NCBI GenBank assembly: GCA_016719945.1
Contig: JADJYE010000030.1
Coordinates: 248,001 to 312,000, forward strand
Direction of reading: 5' to 3'
From: Polyangiaceae bacterium
GTDB lineage: Bacteria > Myxococcota_A > Polyangia > Polyangiales > Polyangiaceae
DNA length: 64,000 nucleotides
The number at the start of each line of letters is the position of its first letter. The stretch's first letter is position 1. The notes under the pieces are model-generated. The model did no database searches. It was not told the origin of the DNA and worked only from the letters and a program-made list of their open reading frames with translations. Shown here in pieces: positions 43,542 through 52,150 of this stretch. The position numbers were made by a program, and so were the translations under genes.

Positions 43542-44177
43542 GTGACTTACGCGAAGACGAAGAGGGCGCCCAAGCGGCGAGCGAAGCGCACCTACAACAG
43601 TGAGCTGCGCAAAGAGCACGCCGAGAAGACGGCCGAGCGCATCCTGGACGCGCTGCTCGAGCGGGTGCGCATCGGAGATCGGGAGCTGTCGTACGCGGCG
43701 CTCGCGAAGCAGGCGCGCGTCTCGGTGCCGACCGTGTACCGGCACTTTCCGACCCACGGTGAGCTCGTTCGCGCGTTCATCGCGCGCCAAGAGGCGGGCC
43801 TGACGCCGAGCAGCGGCTTCGAGTCGATTTCGGTCGAAGACGGGGTCCGGCGGTTCTTTGGGCGCTTCGACGACCCCGACGATCTCATCGGCGCGGGGCG
43901 CCTCAGCCAGATGTGGGAGATCAGCCGGCTGGGGACGGTGCCGAGGCGGCGCGCCATGATCGAGGCGCGCGTCGACGTCGAGTGTCCTGGTCTGCGCGAG
44001 CCGGAGCGCAGCTGGCTGATCGAGACGCTCGTCGTCCTGTTCTCGTCCGCGATGGGCGAGGCGTTCCGCGGGTACCTCGAGCGCAGCGGCGCGGAGACGG
44101 CGGATCGCGTGCTCTTCGCGCTGGAGGCGCTGGTGGCCCATGGCAAGGCCCTGTCGAAGAAGGAGAAGAAGCGATGA
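43542..44177 (+). CDS. TetR-family transcriptional regulator
   Basis: 211 residues from GTG 43542. The HTH is in ILDALLERVRIGDRELSYAALAKQARVSVPTVYRHFPTHGELVRAF, with the TetR recognition-helix pattern TVYRHF. A helical ligand domain follows. The stop overlaps the next start (ATGA), so it is translationally coupled to the phosphotransferase-like enzyme and probably senses its substrate or product. A candidate operator lies just upstream. Confidence 0.9.
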   Translation: MTYAKTKRAPKRRAKRTYNSELRKEHAEKTAERILDALLERVRIGDRELSYAALAKQARVSVPTVYRHFPTHGELVRAFIARQEAGLTPSSGFESISVEDGVRRFFGRFDDPDDLIGAGRLSQMWEISRLGTVPRRRAMIEARVDVECPGLREPERSWLIETLVVLFSSAMGEAFRGYLERSGAETADRVLFALEALVAHGKALSKKEKKR

Positions 44178-46402
44178 ACGAGGCGCTGTCGCGGGAGCTC
44201 GTGATCCCCCTGTCGGACCCCCGCGCGAGGGTGCGCTCCATCGCGGGCGGCAAGGCGGCGGCGCTCGCGGCGCTCGCGGCCGAGGGGCACCCGGTCCCGC
44301 CGGGGTTCGTGGTGACCCCAGGCGCCTTCGACGCCGCCGAGCAGGTGTCGGTGTTGTCCGCGCGCGCCCAACAAGAGCTGGGGCGCGCGCTCGAGGCCTT
44401 GGCTGGCCCCGTGGCCGTCCGCTCCTCGGGGATCGCCGAGGACCTCGCAGGCGCGTCCTTCGCGGGCCAATACGAGACGGTGCTCGACGTCGAGGGCGTG
44501 GCCGCCGTCGAGGCGGCGATCGCGAGGTGCGTCGCGTCGGCGCGGTCCGAGCGGGTGCGTGAGTATCGCCAGGAGCGCGGCATCGACGCGGCGCCGATGG
44601 CCGTGCTGGTGCAGCGGATGGTGAAGGCGCGCGCGGCGGGCGTCGCGTTCACGGCTCACCCGGTGACCGGCGAGCGCGGCGTCACGGTCGTGAGCGCCGT
44701 GCGGGGGCTCGGCGAGGCGCTCGTCTCCGGCCAGGCGGACGCGGAGGAATGGGAGATCCGCGCCGAGCCGGTGCGTCGGCGCTTCGTCCTGCCGGTGCTC
44801 TCGGAGCGCGAGGCGCGCGAGGTCGGGGACCTCGCGCGCGCGGTGGAGGACGGGGTGCCTGTCGATATCGAGTGGGCGATCGAGGAGGGAGAGGGCGCGG
44901 GACGGCTCTGCCTGCTCCAGGCTCGCCCGATGACCGCGCTGCCGGACGCGACCACGTGGGAGCCCGGAGCGCCCGGCGGATACGTGCGCAACTTCAGGCT
45001 CGGGGAGTGGATCGGAGCGCCCGTGACCCCGCTGTTCGAGAGCTGGATCCTCATCGATCTCGAAGAGGGGCTGCACGGCCATTTCGAGCGTCTCACCGGC
45101 CTCGTGACGCCCCGACCGCTCCACGTCGTGGTCCACGGCTGGTACTTCTACGGCGGCATGCGCTACGAGCTCGGGGCCGGCGCCATGTTGCGCGCCCTGC
45201 CGCGGATGCTGGTCGCGCTGTTCGATCGTAGAAAGCGGGCCATGATGTTCGCGGGCAATCCTCCGCTCGCGCACCTCGGCTTCGACGTGGAGCTCAGGCG
45301 GTGGAGGGACGAGCTGCTCCCCGCGCTGCGCCACACGGTCGAGCGCGCGGAGGGCGCGATCGATGCTGCGTCCCCGGCCGAGCTCGTCGAGTGGGTCCAG
45401 GGGATCGTGGACGAGACGGCCGAGCAGCTGACGTCGATCGTCGGGGTGGCGGGGTACGCGGCGAAGGTGGAGCTCAAGCTGCTTCGGCTCTTGAAGGAGA
45501 GGGCGCCCACGTTCGGCGGCTCTGTCATCGACCTCGTCGCCGGAGCGGAGGTCTCTCCCGCTGCGCACGACGTCGAGGGGCTCGACCCCATCTTCCCGAC
45601 GCTCGGAGAGCGCGGCGGGTTGCCTCCCGCGCCCACCGGCGCCCAGCGCGCGCGGGTGCTCGCGCGCCGAGACGAGGCGGAGGCCCTCGCGCTGGCGGCG
45701 GTGCCCGACGGGCAGCGCGCGCGCCTCCGCGCGCTGCTCGCCGAGGCGCGGCGCGCGCACGCAGCGCGCCTCGAGCAGACAGGGGTGTTCACCCTGGGCT
45801 GGCCGGTGATGCGTCGCGCGCTCCTGCGGCTCGGGGAGGCGCTCGAGACGCAGGGGGTGATCGGCGCGGCGGGCGACGTGTTCTTCGTGAAGCGCGCGGA
45901 GCTCGACCGCGCGCTGGCGGGCGAACGAGCGTCGCTCCCGATCGCTGAGCGGCGGGCGACGTGGGAGCGGCAACGGCGCCTCGCTCCGCCGCTCGTCGTG
46001 GGTGAGCCCACGGGCCTCTTGAAGGTGATCATGGGGGAGCTCGAGCGGCTGAACCACCCCGAGCACGCCGAGCCAGACGCGCTCGGCGGCATGCCTGGCA
46101 GCGCGGGGCGCGTCACCGGTGTGGCGCGCGTCGTGCGCAGCGTCGACGAGCTCGACAGGCTGCGGCCAGGGGAGATCCTGGTCGCGCCCGTCACGACCCC
46201 AGCGTGGACGCTCGCGTTTGGTCGAGCGAGCGCCATCGTCACCGACACCGGTAGCGTCGCCTCCCACGCGAGCATCGTGGCCCGCGAGCACGGCATCCCC
46301 GCGGTCGTCGGCACCGGAGATGGGACCGCGCGCATCGTCGATGGTCAGCGGATCACCGTCGACGGCGGTAGGGGGGTGGTGCGCCTGAGCGGCGCTGCGT
46401 GA
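44174..46402 (+). CDS. Rifampicin phosphotransferase / PEP-synthase-like dikinase
   Basis: 742 residues from ATG 44174. The N-terminal ATP-grasp domain (about 15-260) has GGKAAALAALAAEG, VAVRSSGIAEDLAGASFAGQ and VLVQRMVKARAAGVAFTAHP. A variable central domain (about 280-640) replaces the pyruvate-binding barrel of PEP synthase. The C-terminal swivelling phosphohistidine domain has TDTGSVASHASIVAREHGIP with the catalytic His. This three-part order and the 742-residue length (Rph is about 860) fit rifampicin-phosphotransferase-like enzymes, which phosphorylate a small molecule with ATP. The true substrate is unknown; coupling to a TetR gene favours a resistance or specialised role. Confidence 0.82.
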   Translation: MNEALSRELVIPLSDPRARVRSIAGGKAAALAALAAEGHPVPPGFVVTPGAFDAAEQVSVLSARAQQELGRALEALAGPVAVRSSGIAEDLAGASFAGQYETVLDVEGVAAVEAAIARCVASARSERVREYRQERGIDAAPMAVLVQRMVKARAAGVAFTAHPVTGERGVTVVSAVRGLGEALVSGQADAEEWEIRAEPVRRRFVLPVLSEREAREVGDLARAVEDGVPVDIEWAIEEGEGAGRLCLLQARPMTALPDATTWEPGAPGGYVRNFRLGEWIGAPVTPLFESWILIDLEEGLHGHFERLTGLVTPRPLHVVVHGWYFYGGMRYELGAGAMLRALPRMLVALFDRRKRAMMFAGNPPLAHLGFDVELRRWRDELLPALRHTVERAEGAIDAASPAELVEWVQGIVDETAEQLTSIVGVAGYAAKVELKLLRLLKERAPTFGGSVIDLVAGAEVSPAAHDVEGLDPIFPTLGERGGLPPAPTGAQRARVLARRDEAEALALAAVPDGQRARLRALLAEARRAHAARLEQTGVFTLGWPVMRRALLRLGEALETQGVIGAAGDVFFVKRAELDRALAGERASLPIAERRATWERQRRLAPPLVVGEPTGLLKVIMGELERLNHPEHAEPDALGGMPGSAGRVTGVARVVRSVDELDRLRPGEILVAPVTTPAWTLAFGRASAIVTDTGSVASHASIVAREHGIPAVVGTGDGTARIVDGQRITVDGGRGVVRLSGAA

Positions 46403-46436
46403 CGCGAGCGTCGAGGGGGGCGGTTACACTGGCGAA

Positions 46437-46941
46437 ATGTCCCGATTCGCGCTCGCACCCATGACGACCGATCTCCGCGTCATCACCTGGGTGCTCATGC
46501 CGCTGCCGCTCGTGTTCGTGGGGGCGGCGGTCATGGCGCCCGCGCCGATGCGCCCCCTGTTCGTCGGCGTGTCCGCGCTGATCGTGCTGATCTACGCGAG
46601 CATCTGGTTCTGGTCGCGGCCCACGTGGCTCGAGGTTGAAGGGGGGCGCTTTCAGATCATCTGGCCGCTCCGCACGCGGTCGCTCGGGCTCGATGAGGTC
46701 GAGCGCGCCGAGATCGTCTCGGCGGGTGAGCTGCGCGACCGCTATGGGCTCGGCATGCGGATCGGCGCGGGCGGTCTGTGGGGCGGCTTCGGGGTTGCTC
46801 GCCTTTCGGAGCGTGACGTTCGCGATGTACGTCTCGCGCTCTGACCGCTTCGTGCTCGTGTGGCTTCGCGGTCAGCGGCCGCTCATGGTCACGCCCGACG
46901 ATCCCGAGGCCTTCGTCGCGGCCTTGGGCCGCGGACGCTGA
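46437..46941 (+). pseudogene. Bacterial PH-domain membrane protein, frameshifted near 46793
   Basis: From ATG 46437 two hydrophobic helices (VITWVLMPLPLVFVGAAVM and FVGVSALIVLIYASIWFW) are followed by a small beta domain up to GAGGLWGGFG, where the frame breaks. Removing one G at 46792-46795 continues it as LLAFRSVTFAMYVSRSDRFV and LMVTPDDPEAFVAAL, the usual end of bacterial PH-domain proteins of about 167 residues. The break is probably an assembly indel in a four-G run. Confidence 0.75.
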
Positions 46942-47035
46942 ATCCGGGAAGGCCGAACCGTGTGAGGGCTCGGGGCATGGGGTCGACCGGGGGCACGTTC
47001 AGAAGCGACGGTGCCGTGCTAGCCTCACGATCGTC

Positions 47036-47218
47036 ATGACCTCGCGCGCGGCGCCGCTTCACGAAGCCACCTTCGGACCTCACCCTGACGACCAGACGTC
47101 CTTCGAATCGACCGACGGCGAGGACGAGCGCCCGCTTGATGCCGCGGAGACGGAAGCCTTCCTGCGCTGGCTCGAGACCGGCGAGGGTGAGCCTTGGCCG
47201 CCCGCACGATCGTTCTGA
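47036..47218 (+). CDS. Small acidic protein, possible antitoxin
   Basis: 60 residues, strongly acidic (HPDDQTSFESTDGEDERPLDAAE), ending ETEAFLRWLETGEGEPWPPARSF. The next gene overlaps its end by 25 bp. Size, acidity and overlap fit an antitoxin of a type II pair, but no DNA-binding motif is evident. Confidence 0.45.
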   Translation: MTSRAAPLHEATFGPHPDDQTSFESTDGEDERPLDAAETEAFLRWLETGEGEPWPPARSF

Positions 47219-47481
47219 CACGCAGATTCTTGCGTGCGCTCGATGCTTTGCAGGCGAGCGGGGGAACCCCCAAGGGGGCGAGCGTGGCTGCGACGCTCCG
47301 CGCCCTCACCCGGGCGGAGGCTCTCCCGGAAGCTGCCGACACCGAAGCCATGATCCCGCCGGTTGCTCGGGCGTGGGTTCGTCGCGTGGGCGGTGAGAAC
47401 CTTTGGGTCTGGTACCGGTCCGCGGAATCCACCGTGACCTTGCTGGCGCTCACGAGCTCGCCGCCCGTCCCCATCGCGTGA
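47194..47481 (+). CDS. RelE/ParE-like small basic protein, possible toxin
   Basis: 95 residues from TTG 47194, with GAGGGTGAG just upstream. Basic helices (TIVLTRRFLRALDALQAS) are followed by strands with LWVWYRSAESTVTLLALT, similar in pattern to the last strands of RelE/HigB toxins. It overlaps the acidic small gene and ends 62 bp from the tRNA-Sec gene. Toxin activity is inferred only from pattern and arrangement. Confidence 0.45.
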   Translation: MAARTIVLTRRFLRALDALQASGGTPKGASVAATLRALTRAEALPEAADTEAMIPPVARAWVRRVGGENLWVWYRSAESTVTLLALTSSPPVPIA

Positions 47482-47543
47482 GCGCGGGCTCGAGCTCTTC
47501 GTAAGTGGCTCGCAGGCCGGCCTTCGGGGCGCGTCTCGTAACT

Positions 47544-47642
47544 TGGCGGAAGCGCACAGGAATCGAACCTGCCCAGGACACCGTGGGTTGCCCCACACCG
47601 GTTTTGAAGACCGGGGGCGGCGCCAGCCTACCAAGCGCTTCC
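47544..47642 (-). tRNA. selC: tRNA-Sec (anticodon TCA), CCA encoded
   Basis: On the minus strand an 8-bp acceptor stem (GGAAGCGC / GCGCTTCC), an anticodon stem CCGGT/ACCGG with loop CTTCAAA (anticodon TCA), a long variable arm (TGTGGG-GCAA-CCCACG), a T loop TTCGATT, and an encoded CCA. The long acceptor and variable arm define the selenocysteine tRNA, which reads UGA with SelB and a SECIS hairpin. No sel or selenoprotein gene is recognised in the window. The 5' half is the attachment site of the adjacent element. Confidence 0.95.
47603..47642. repeat. Attachment site, tRNA-Sec copy
   Basis: 40 bp from the anticodon loop to the first base of tRNA-Sec, repeated without mismatch in the same orientation at 57173-57212. 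The identity ends exactly at the tRNA 5' boundary. This is the direct repeat expected from site-specific integration. Confidence 0.9.
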
Positions 47643-47649
47643 GCCCCAA

Positions 47650-47678
47650 GGATTACCGGGAGTTGGACGCTACGTCCA
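47650..47678 (-). promoter_or_regulatory. Predicted promoter of tRNA-Sec inside the integrated element
   Basis: On the minus strand TGGACG (-35, 47678-47673) and TAATCC (-10, 47655-47650) are 17 bp apart, placing the start about one base before the tRNA. The integrase stop codon (47672-47670) lies at the edge of the spacer. If correct, the element now supplies the promoter of this tRNA. Confidence 0.4.
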
Positions 47679-49039
47679 CACTCGCCGTAGGGGTCTTGGG
47701 CAATTCCCGCGGGCAAAACCCCCCGCCCCGGCCACCTCGAGGGCCGCCGAGGGGAGGGCCACGGGGGCCGCCGCGACCGGGGAGGGGGGGCTTGCTGACT
47801 CTGTCCGGGGTCTGGGTCCGGGCCCGGGGCCGCGGTCGTTCGGGTCGGTGTCGTCGGTCCCCTTGCCGAGCTGGATCGTGGCGACGGCCCGGGCGAGCAC
47901 CTCGAGGTCGGTCGCGCTGTAGTGACGGCGACGGACCGACGTCCCGAGTGCCCGAGGAGCCGATCGATCGTCTCGCCAGAGACCCCGTGGGATTCGAGCC
48001 AGGTCGCGAAGGATCGCCGGGTTGAGCGGAACTCGAACAGCGCCCCGGCGAACCGCGTAGGAAGCCCCGCGGCATCGAGGTCGACGCGGAGGAACTCCGA
48101 CGATCGGGGGCGCCACGGGAGGCCCTCGGCGCTCGGCAAGACGGGGTCCGTGTTCTCCGGCAACCGACCGACGAAGGCGGCCCAGCCGGTCGCGCGCCAG
48201 GTCGCGAGGACCTCCGCCGCGAAGGGGTGGATCGGAATCGTGCGCCTGGACGCCTTCGTCTTGGTGGTGCGGCGCGTGGCCCAGCCGTCATCGCCATATC
48301 GCGCGACGGCTCCGCGGACCCGCAGGATCGGCACCCCCTTCTCCTCGGACACGTCATCCCAGCGGAGCCCGGCGAGCTCGCCGTCCCTCATGCCGGAGGT
48401 GAAGGCGAGGACGTACCGCACGACGCGCTCAGGCGCCTTCGTCGCGGCCAAGAGCCGCTCCACCTCGGCCTCGGTGTGGTGCGCCTTGTCTTCGTCGTCG
48501 GGCGCCTCGAGGGGCGGAACTTCCTCCCGGACCTTCGCGTGTCGACACGGGTTCGCGTCCGCGATCCAGTCCTCCGCCGCCGCATCGTCGAACAGCTTGG
48601 AGCAGGTGAAAAATACCGAACGCGTCCGCGATGCTGACACGCGGCCCTTCATGTCGCGGAGCCACGCGCGGAGCAGTGGCGTTGTCACCTGCTCGGGGAG
48701 CAGCTTCCCGAAGCGGTCCTTGATCGCGCGGGCGTTCATCCCGTGCTGCGCCTTCGTCGACGGAGCGAGCGCGCTCCCCTTCACCAGCTCGACCCATCGG
48801 TCCGCTACCTGGGCCATCGTCACCGGGCGAGCACGCGGAGCCGAGTCTGCGGCATCAGCCCGGACGGCGCCGAGGGTCGCGGCGAGCTTCGTTAGCCGCT
48901 CCGCTTCGGCACGCGCCTGGATCTCCGTCACGGTCGGCGCGAGACACTTCCGCCGCGAGCGGGACCCGTCGGGGAGGCTGATGCGAAGATCGAAGTGATC
49001 GCCGTGCCGCTCGACGGTGCCAGTCTTCGGGCGCGGCAT
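47670..49039 (-). pseudogene. int: Tyrosine recombinase (integrase), frameshifted near 47944
   Basis: From ATG 49039: an N-terminal arm domain, a core-binding domain (WVELVKGSALAPSTKAQHGM, RSVFFTCSKLFDDAAAEDW) and the catalytic domain with Arg in AFTSGMRDGELAGLRWDDV, RSTRRSFATWLESHG and LLGHSG. One added base at 47942-47945 then continues TSVRRRHYSATDLEVLARAV, giving the nucleophilic Tyr in RHYS, and ends at TAG 47672-47670. The restored length is about 456 residues. It sits 28 bp from its target tRNA, the usual place. In the sequence as given, the Tyr is out of frame; an assembly indel is likely. Confidence 0.85.
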
Positions 49040-49041
49040 GG

Positions 49042-49296
49042 TCAGGCCGCCTTCTCGGGGCGCAGCTGGCGACGACGACGGCGGCCCGGCGCGGGCATGC
49101 CCTCGGGGCGCTCCGCCGCGGGCCCCTGCGCCTCGAGGGCGGCGAGCCCGGCGAGAAGCGCGCAGCGGGCGGCGTAGGCGCGAGACGCCCGCGGGCCGGT
49201 CGCGGTCGACAAGGCGAGGGCGAGCCGATCGAGGCGGAGCTCTAGAGCGTCATCGGTGCGGACGCTCACACCTCGAAAGCGATGTTGATCGGGCAT
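49042..49296 (-). CDS. Small Arg/Ala-rich protein of the element
   Basis: 84 residues from ATG 49296, preceded by AGGAGA. Helical central part (DDALELRLDRLALALSTAT, AYAARCALLAGLAALEA) and a very basic tail (GRRRRRQLRP). It ends 2 bp before the integrase start, so the two are co-transcribed. The position is that of excisionase-like or accessory genes, but no motif confirms this. Confidence 0.55.
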   Translation of the reverse strand: MPDQHRFRGVSVRTDDALELRLDRLALALSTATGPRASRAYAARCALLAGLAALEAQGPAAERPEGMPAPGRRRRRQLRPEKAA

Positions 49297-49377
49297 GGTG
49301 CGGATCTCCTCTCGGCGGTCGTGCGCCGGCCGAGGAGCCCCACCGCGAAGGGTGAGGCTCGACGGTCGGGGCCCGAG

Positions 49378-49617
49378 CTACACGGCCTCCCAGCGCTCGC
49401 CCGCGTCGGATGGGTCGAAGTCGACCGGCTCCGGCTCCGGCCGCTCGTCATCCCATGAGCCGTAGCGGCGCCTCGTCTCGCGCTCGCGCTCGAGACGGGC
49501 CTCCCCGTGCCGCTCGCACCGGGGGTAGCTCTTGCTCCCGTAGCCAGGCCAGCGTGGCTCAACCGTCCCGGCGCACCCATCGGGCCCATCGATGCATGCC
49601 AGGCGAACGGTGCTCAT
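49378..49617 (-). CDS. Small CxH-containing hypothetical protein of the element
   Basis: 79 residues from ATG 49617. The motif MSTVRLACIDGPDGCAGTVE, then YPRCERHGEARLERERETRRRYG, and an acidic end DPSDAGERW. The Cys/Cys...Cys-x-x-His spacing suggests a metal-binding ribbon. This pattern is familiar from short genes of actinobacterial phages and integrative elements; function is unknown. No stop separates it from the frameshifted upstream gene. Confidence 0.55.
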   Translation of the reverse strand: MSTVRLACIDGPDGCAGTVEPRWPGYGSKSYPRCERHGEARLERERETRRRYGSWDDERPEPEPVDFDPSDAGERWEAV

Positions 49618-50056
49618 TACCGCCACCTCGCCGCGCCGTTGCTGCGCCCGTGAGGGGGCCAGGATCGTCTCGCCGGTGTAGGCGTTCCAGAGTCGGTCGC
49701 CTTCGTCGCGTTCGGCGACGATGGCGGAGCCGTAGCCCCCCTTGGCGGGCGCACCCTTCGTTGTGCTCCTCGGCGTCCCGCTCGGCTTCCTCGATGGTCG
49801 GCCTCGGCGGTCCGCTCCACTCCGCCACCACGTCGTACGCGCGGAAGTGCTCCTCGCCCTCGGCGCGGTCGACCTCGAGGTTGACGGTCTCAGCGACCGC
49901 GTCCAGGCGGACGCGGAGCACGCGGCCATCGGGGCGGACGAGGTCGACGTTCAGCACCTCGAGGTCGGGATCCCCGAGGACGATCGATCGGGCGCGCTTC
50001 GGAGCGGCGGCGGTCTTGGCGGACGTGTGGGGACGTGCGACGGTCTTCTGGCTCAT
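49618..50056 (-). pseudogene. Hypothetical element protein, frameshifted near 49738
   Basis: Starts at ATG 50056, with AGGAAGGACC upstream. The body (RSIVLGDPDLEVLNVDLVRP, GEEHFRAYDVVAEWSGPP, TIEEAERDAEEHNEGCA) breaks in a six-G run (49736-49741). Removing one G continues it as GGYGSAIVAERDEGDRLWNA and YTGETILAPSRAQQRRGEVA. In that frame it reads directly into the next ORF without a stop, so fusion with the 79-residue protein is possible. Function unknown. Confidence 0.5.
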
Positions 50057-50336
50057 GGGAGGTCCTTCCTTCCGTGGGTCACGAGCCCGGCCGTACCAGC
50101 GGCGCGGGCTCACTTCGTTGGTCCTCAATCGATATCCACCTGCTCGCGCGCGACAAGCCCCCGGCCCGTCGAAATGCTTGCAGGCCCTTGAATCGATATC
50201 TCTTTCCAGCGGTCGATTTTTAGGGGGACGCGCCGGAGGATCCCTGTTTGGACGCCGGCCGGTCGGAGGTGAGCGGACCGGCCGGCGCCGCTGCCAGGTG
50301 TTCGGCAGCCCCGGCGGTGCGGCGCCGGGCCAAGTC
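50057..50336. promoter_or_regulatory. Non-coding gap with two AATCGATATC direct repeats
   Basis: 280 bp with no convincing gene. The 10-mer AATCGATATC occurs at 50127-50136 and again at 50191-50200, 64 bp apart, in an otherwise GC-rich stretch. They lie 70-145 bp upstream of the leftward gene starting at 50056 and may be binding sites of an element-encoded regulator. Confidence 0.4.
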
Positions 50337-51161
50337 TCACGCGGCGGGCGGGAACCATCCGCGATCGGCGTTCACCGGCGCGCCGAGGTCTTCGGGCTCG
50401 CGCTCCCGCTTCGGGCTCTCGTCCCGGGCCGCCGCCGCCCCGTTCGCGTGGCGTTGCTGACGCTCGCGCTCGCGCTGTTCGTCCAGCTCCGCGAGGGCGG
50501 CCCGCTGGTCGCGCTCCGTCGTGCGAGCGAGGATCGTCGCCGTCTTCTCACTGTCGACGAACGAGAGATCCGTCGGCTTGCGCACCGCGACGCGGAGCCG
50601 CTGTAGCCGGTCGGCGACGAGCACGCGGTCGCCCTGTTCCAACGCGGCGACGAGCTCGCGGAGCGGCTCGTAGGACGCGTGCGAGAAGTCGACCGGCGCG
50701 CCCCTCGGCGCGGCGTTGCGGTAGAGGTCGCCGACCCCCGCCTCGCGTCGAACCGCGTACATCACGTGCGCCGGAGAGACCCCCTCGCCGAGCTCGCGAC
50801 GCGCGCGGGCGTCGAAGTCTTGCCACGCATCGATCAGTCCGATCGCGGACTCGCGCGGGTTCTCGTCCGCGAGGTCGACCAGCTCGACCAGCCTCGCCGC
50901 GATCTCGCCCGCGAGCGTCCGGTCCAGCTTCGCGCGGTGCGCGTCGGCGCTCGCGCGAGCCTCACGGATGGCGCGGGCTTTCGCGGCGTGCGCTTGCGCG
51001 ATTGCGTCCGTCGCCGCAGCGACCGCGCGCTCGTGTTCCACCGTCGCCGCATCGATCGCGCGCTGGACCGCGTCCTCGCGCTCCGCGTGAGAGTCGGGGA
51101 TGGCGGCGGCGGCGGATGCGGCGGCCGGCCGCGGCAGGGGTTCACGTTTTGCGAACAGCAT
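50337..51161 (-). CDS. Coiled-coil hypothetical protein of the element
   Basis: 274 residues from ATG 51161, sharing one base with the upstream stop. An Ala/Arg/Glu-rich coiled coil (AEREDAVQRAIDAATVEHER to AHRAKLDRTLAGEIAARL, about 25-105) is followed by a more globular part (LIDAWQDFDARARRELGEG, HASYEPLRELVAALEQGDRV) and a charged tail. Nothing identifies its function. Similar coiled-coil genes are common in satellite and phage early regions. Confidence 0.6.
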   Translation of the reverse strand: MLFAKREPLPRPAAASAAAAIPDSHAEREDAVQRAIDAATVEHERAVAAATDAIAQAHAAKARAIREARASADAHRAKLDRTLAGEIAARLVELVDLADENPRESAIGLIDAWQDFDARARRELGEGVSPAHVMYAVRREAGVGDLYRNAAPRGAPVDFSHASYEPLRELVAALEQGDRVLVADRLQRLRVAVRKPTDLSFVDSEKTATILARTTERDQRAALAELDEQRERERQQRHANGAAAARDESPKREREPEDLGAPVNADRGWFPPAA

Positions 51162-51940
51162 CACGCCGCCCCCTTGCTGCTGACGCGGCGCGCCTGCTCG
51201 GGGGTCATCGGACGGAGCACGAGCTCGCGCCCGCGGCGCTCGACACGCGCCTGACTCGAGGCGAAGCCCATCCGCTCGTTCAGCCGCGCGACGACGTCGG
51301 GGGCACTCCGATCGCGACGCGGGCCGAGCGAGGACGCACGCGAGGGCGCCTTCTTCGCGGCCGGAGCCGGCTCGTCCCCGAGCGCGTCGACGCGCGCGGA
51401 AAGGTCTTCGATCTGAGCTTCGATGCGGGCGACGCGCGCGACGAGCGCGTCGAGGTTGTTGTTCATGATGACGGATGCCTTTCTGGTCTTCTGAGTCGGG
51501 GAACGAACGGCCATCGCGCGGATCACTGTCTCGCGCTCGCCGTGAACGAGGTTGGAGGTGAGGACGTCGACGAGCTGCTCCTCGGCGACGACGCCGCCGG
51601 TTCTGGCGAGCTCCGCCGCCGCGACGTGGAGAAGCTCGTGGACGAGGACCTCTTCGACGGTCGGGGGGTAGTCGCAGTCGTGAGGGGTCCGAGGATCGTT
51701 GATCTCGATCTTGGCTCGGCGTCGTTCCAGGAACGGCGAGCACAGCCCGTGAACCGGCGCGCCGTCCATCGTGAGGCCCTCGACGTAGGAGACCGCGATC
51801 TGCCAGTCCCCGAGCCGGAGCCGCGGGATCCACTTCGCGGCGAGCGCCTCGAGGTCGGGCCGGTCGGGGCCGCCGACGAGCTCGTCCAGATCGAAGCCGT
51901 GCCGGGCGAGAAGTTGTTCCAGCTCTTGCCGAGTCCTCAT
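51161..51940 (-). CDS. HExxH metallopeptidase-like protein
   Basis: 259 residues from ATG 51940, overlapping the ribbon-helix-helix gene stop (ATGA). The N-terminal half has WIPRLRLGDWQIAVSYVEGL and, near residue 110, EEVLVHELLHVAAAELA, a HExxH zinc-protease core like those of SprT-like or phage-borne peptidases. The C-terminal third (MNNNLDALVARVARIEAQIE) is a separate coiled coil that could start independently at ATG 51466. Activity and substrate are unknown. Confidence 0.65.
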   Translation of the reverse strand: MRTRQELEQLLARHGFDLDELVGGPDRPDLEALAAKWIPRLRLGDWQIAVSYVEGLTMDGAPVHGLCSPFLERRRAKIEINDPRTPHDCDYPPTVEEVLVHELLHVAAAELARTGGVVAEEQLVDVLTSNLVHGERETVIRAMAVRSPTQKTRKASVIMNNNLDALVARVARIEAQIEDLSARVDALGDEPAPAAKKAPSRASSLGPRRDRSAPDVVARLNERMGFASSQARVERRGRELVLRPMTPEQARRVSSKGAA

Positions 51941-52149
51941 GCGGCCCTCGGCAGCTCGGCCGCCGCGAGCGGGCCAAGCCCGTGCTCGCGCTCGACCGAC
52001 TCGAGCCCGCGACGAACGAGGGCGAGCAGCGTCGCGGATTCGCTGGGACGCGCGGCGTCGACTCCCGCGAGCCGGCGGAGCCGGTCGACGCGGTCGACCA
52101 CGTCGGCGGGAAGGCACAGCATCGATCGCTTGAAGGGTCTGTTGTTCAT
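51937..52149 (-). CDS. Ribbon-helix-helix DNA-binding protein
   Basis: 70 residues from ATG 52149. NRPFKRSMLCLPADVVDRVDRLRRLAG, then SESATLLALVRRGLESVE, gives the strand-helix-helix pattern of CopG/Arc-type proteins. An inverted repeat ends directly before its start codon, suggesting autorepression. It overlaps the HExxH gene. Confidence 0.65.
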   Translation of the reverse strand: MNNRPFKRSMLCLPADVVDRVDRLRRLAGVDAARPSESATLLALVRRGLESVEREHGLGPLAAAELPRAA

Positions 52150-52150
52150 G

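Noticed and set aside
47450..47669. Integrase frame reading on through the tRNA-Sec gene to 47450
   Set aside because: That frame loses the catalytic tyrosine and becomes low-complexity Pro/Ser/Arg. The other frame gives RHYS and stops before the tRNA.
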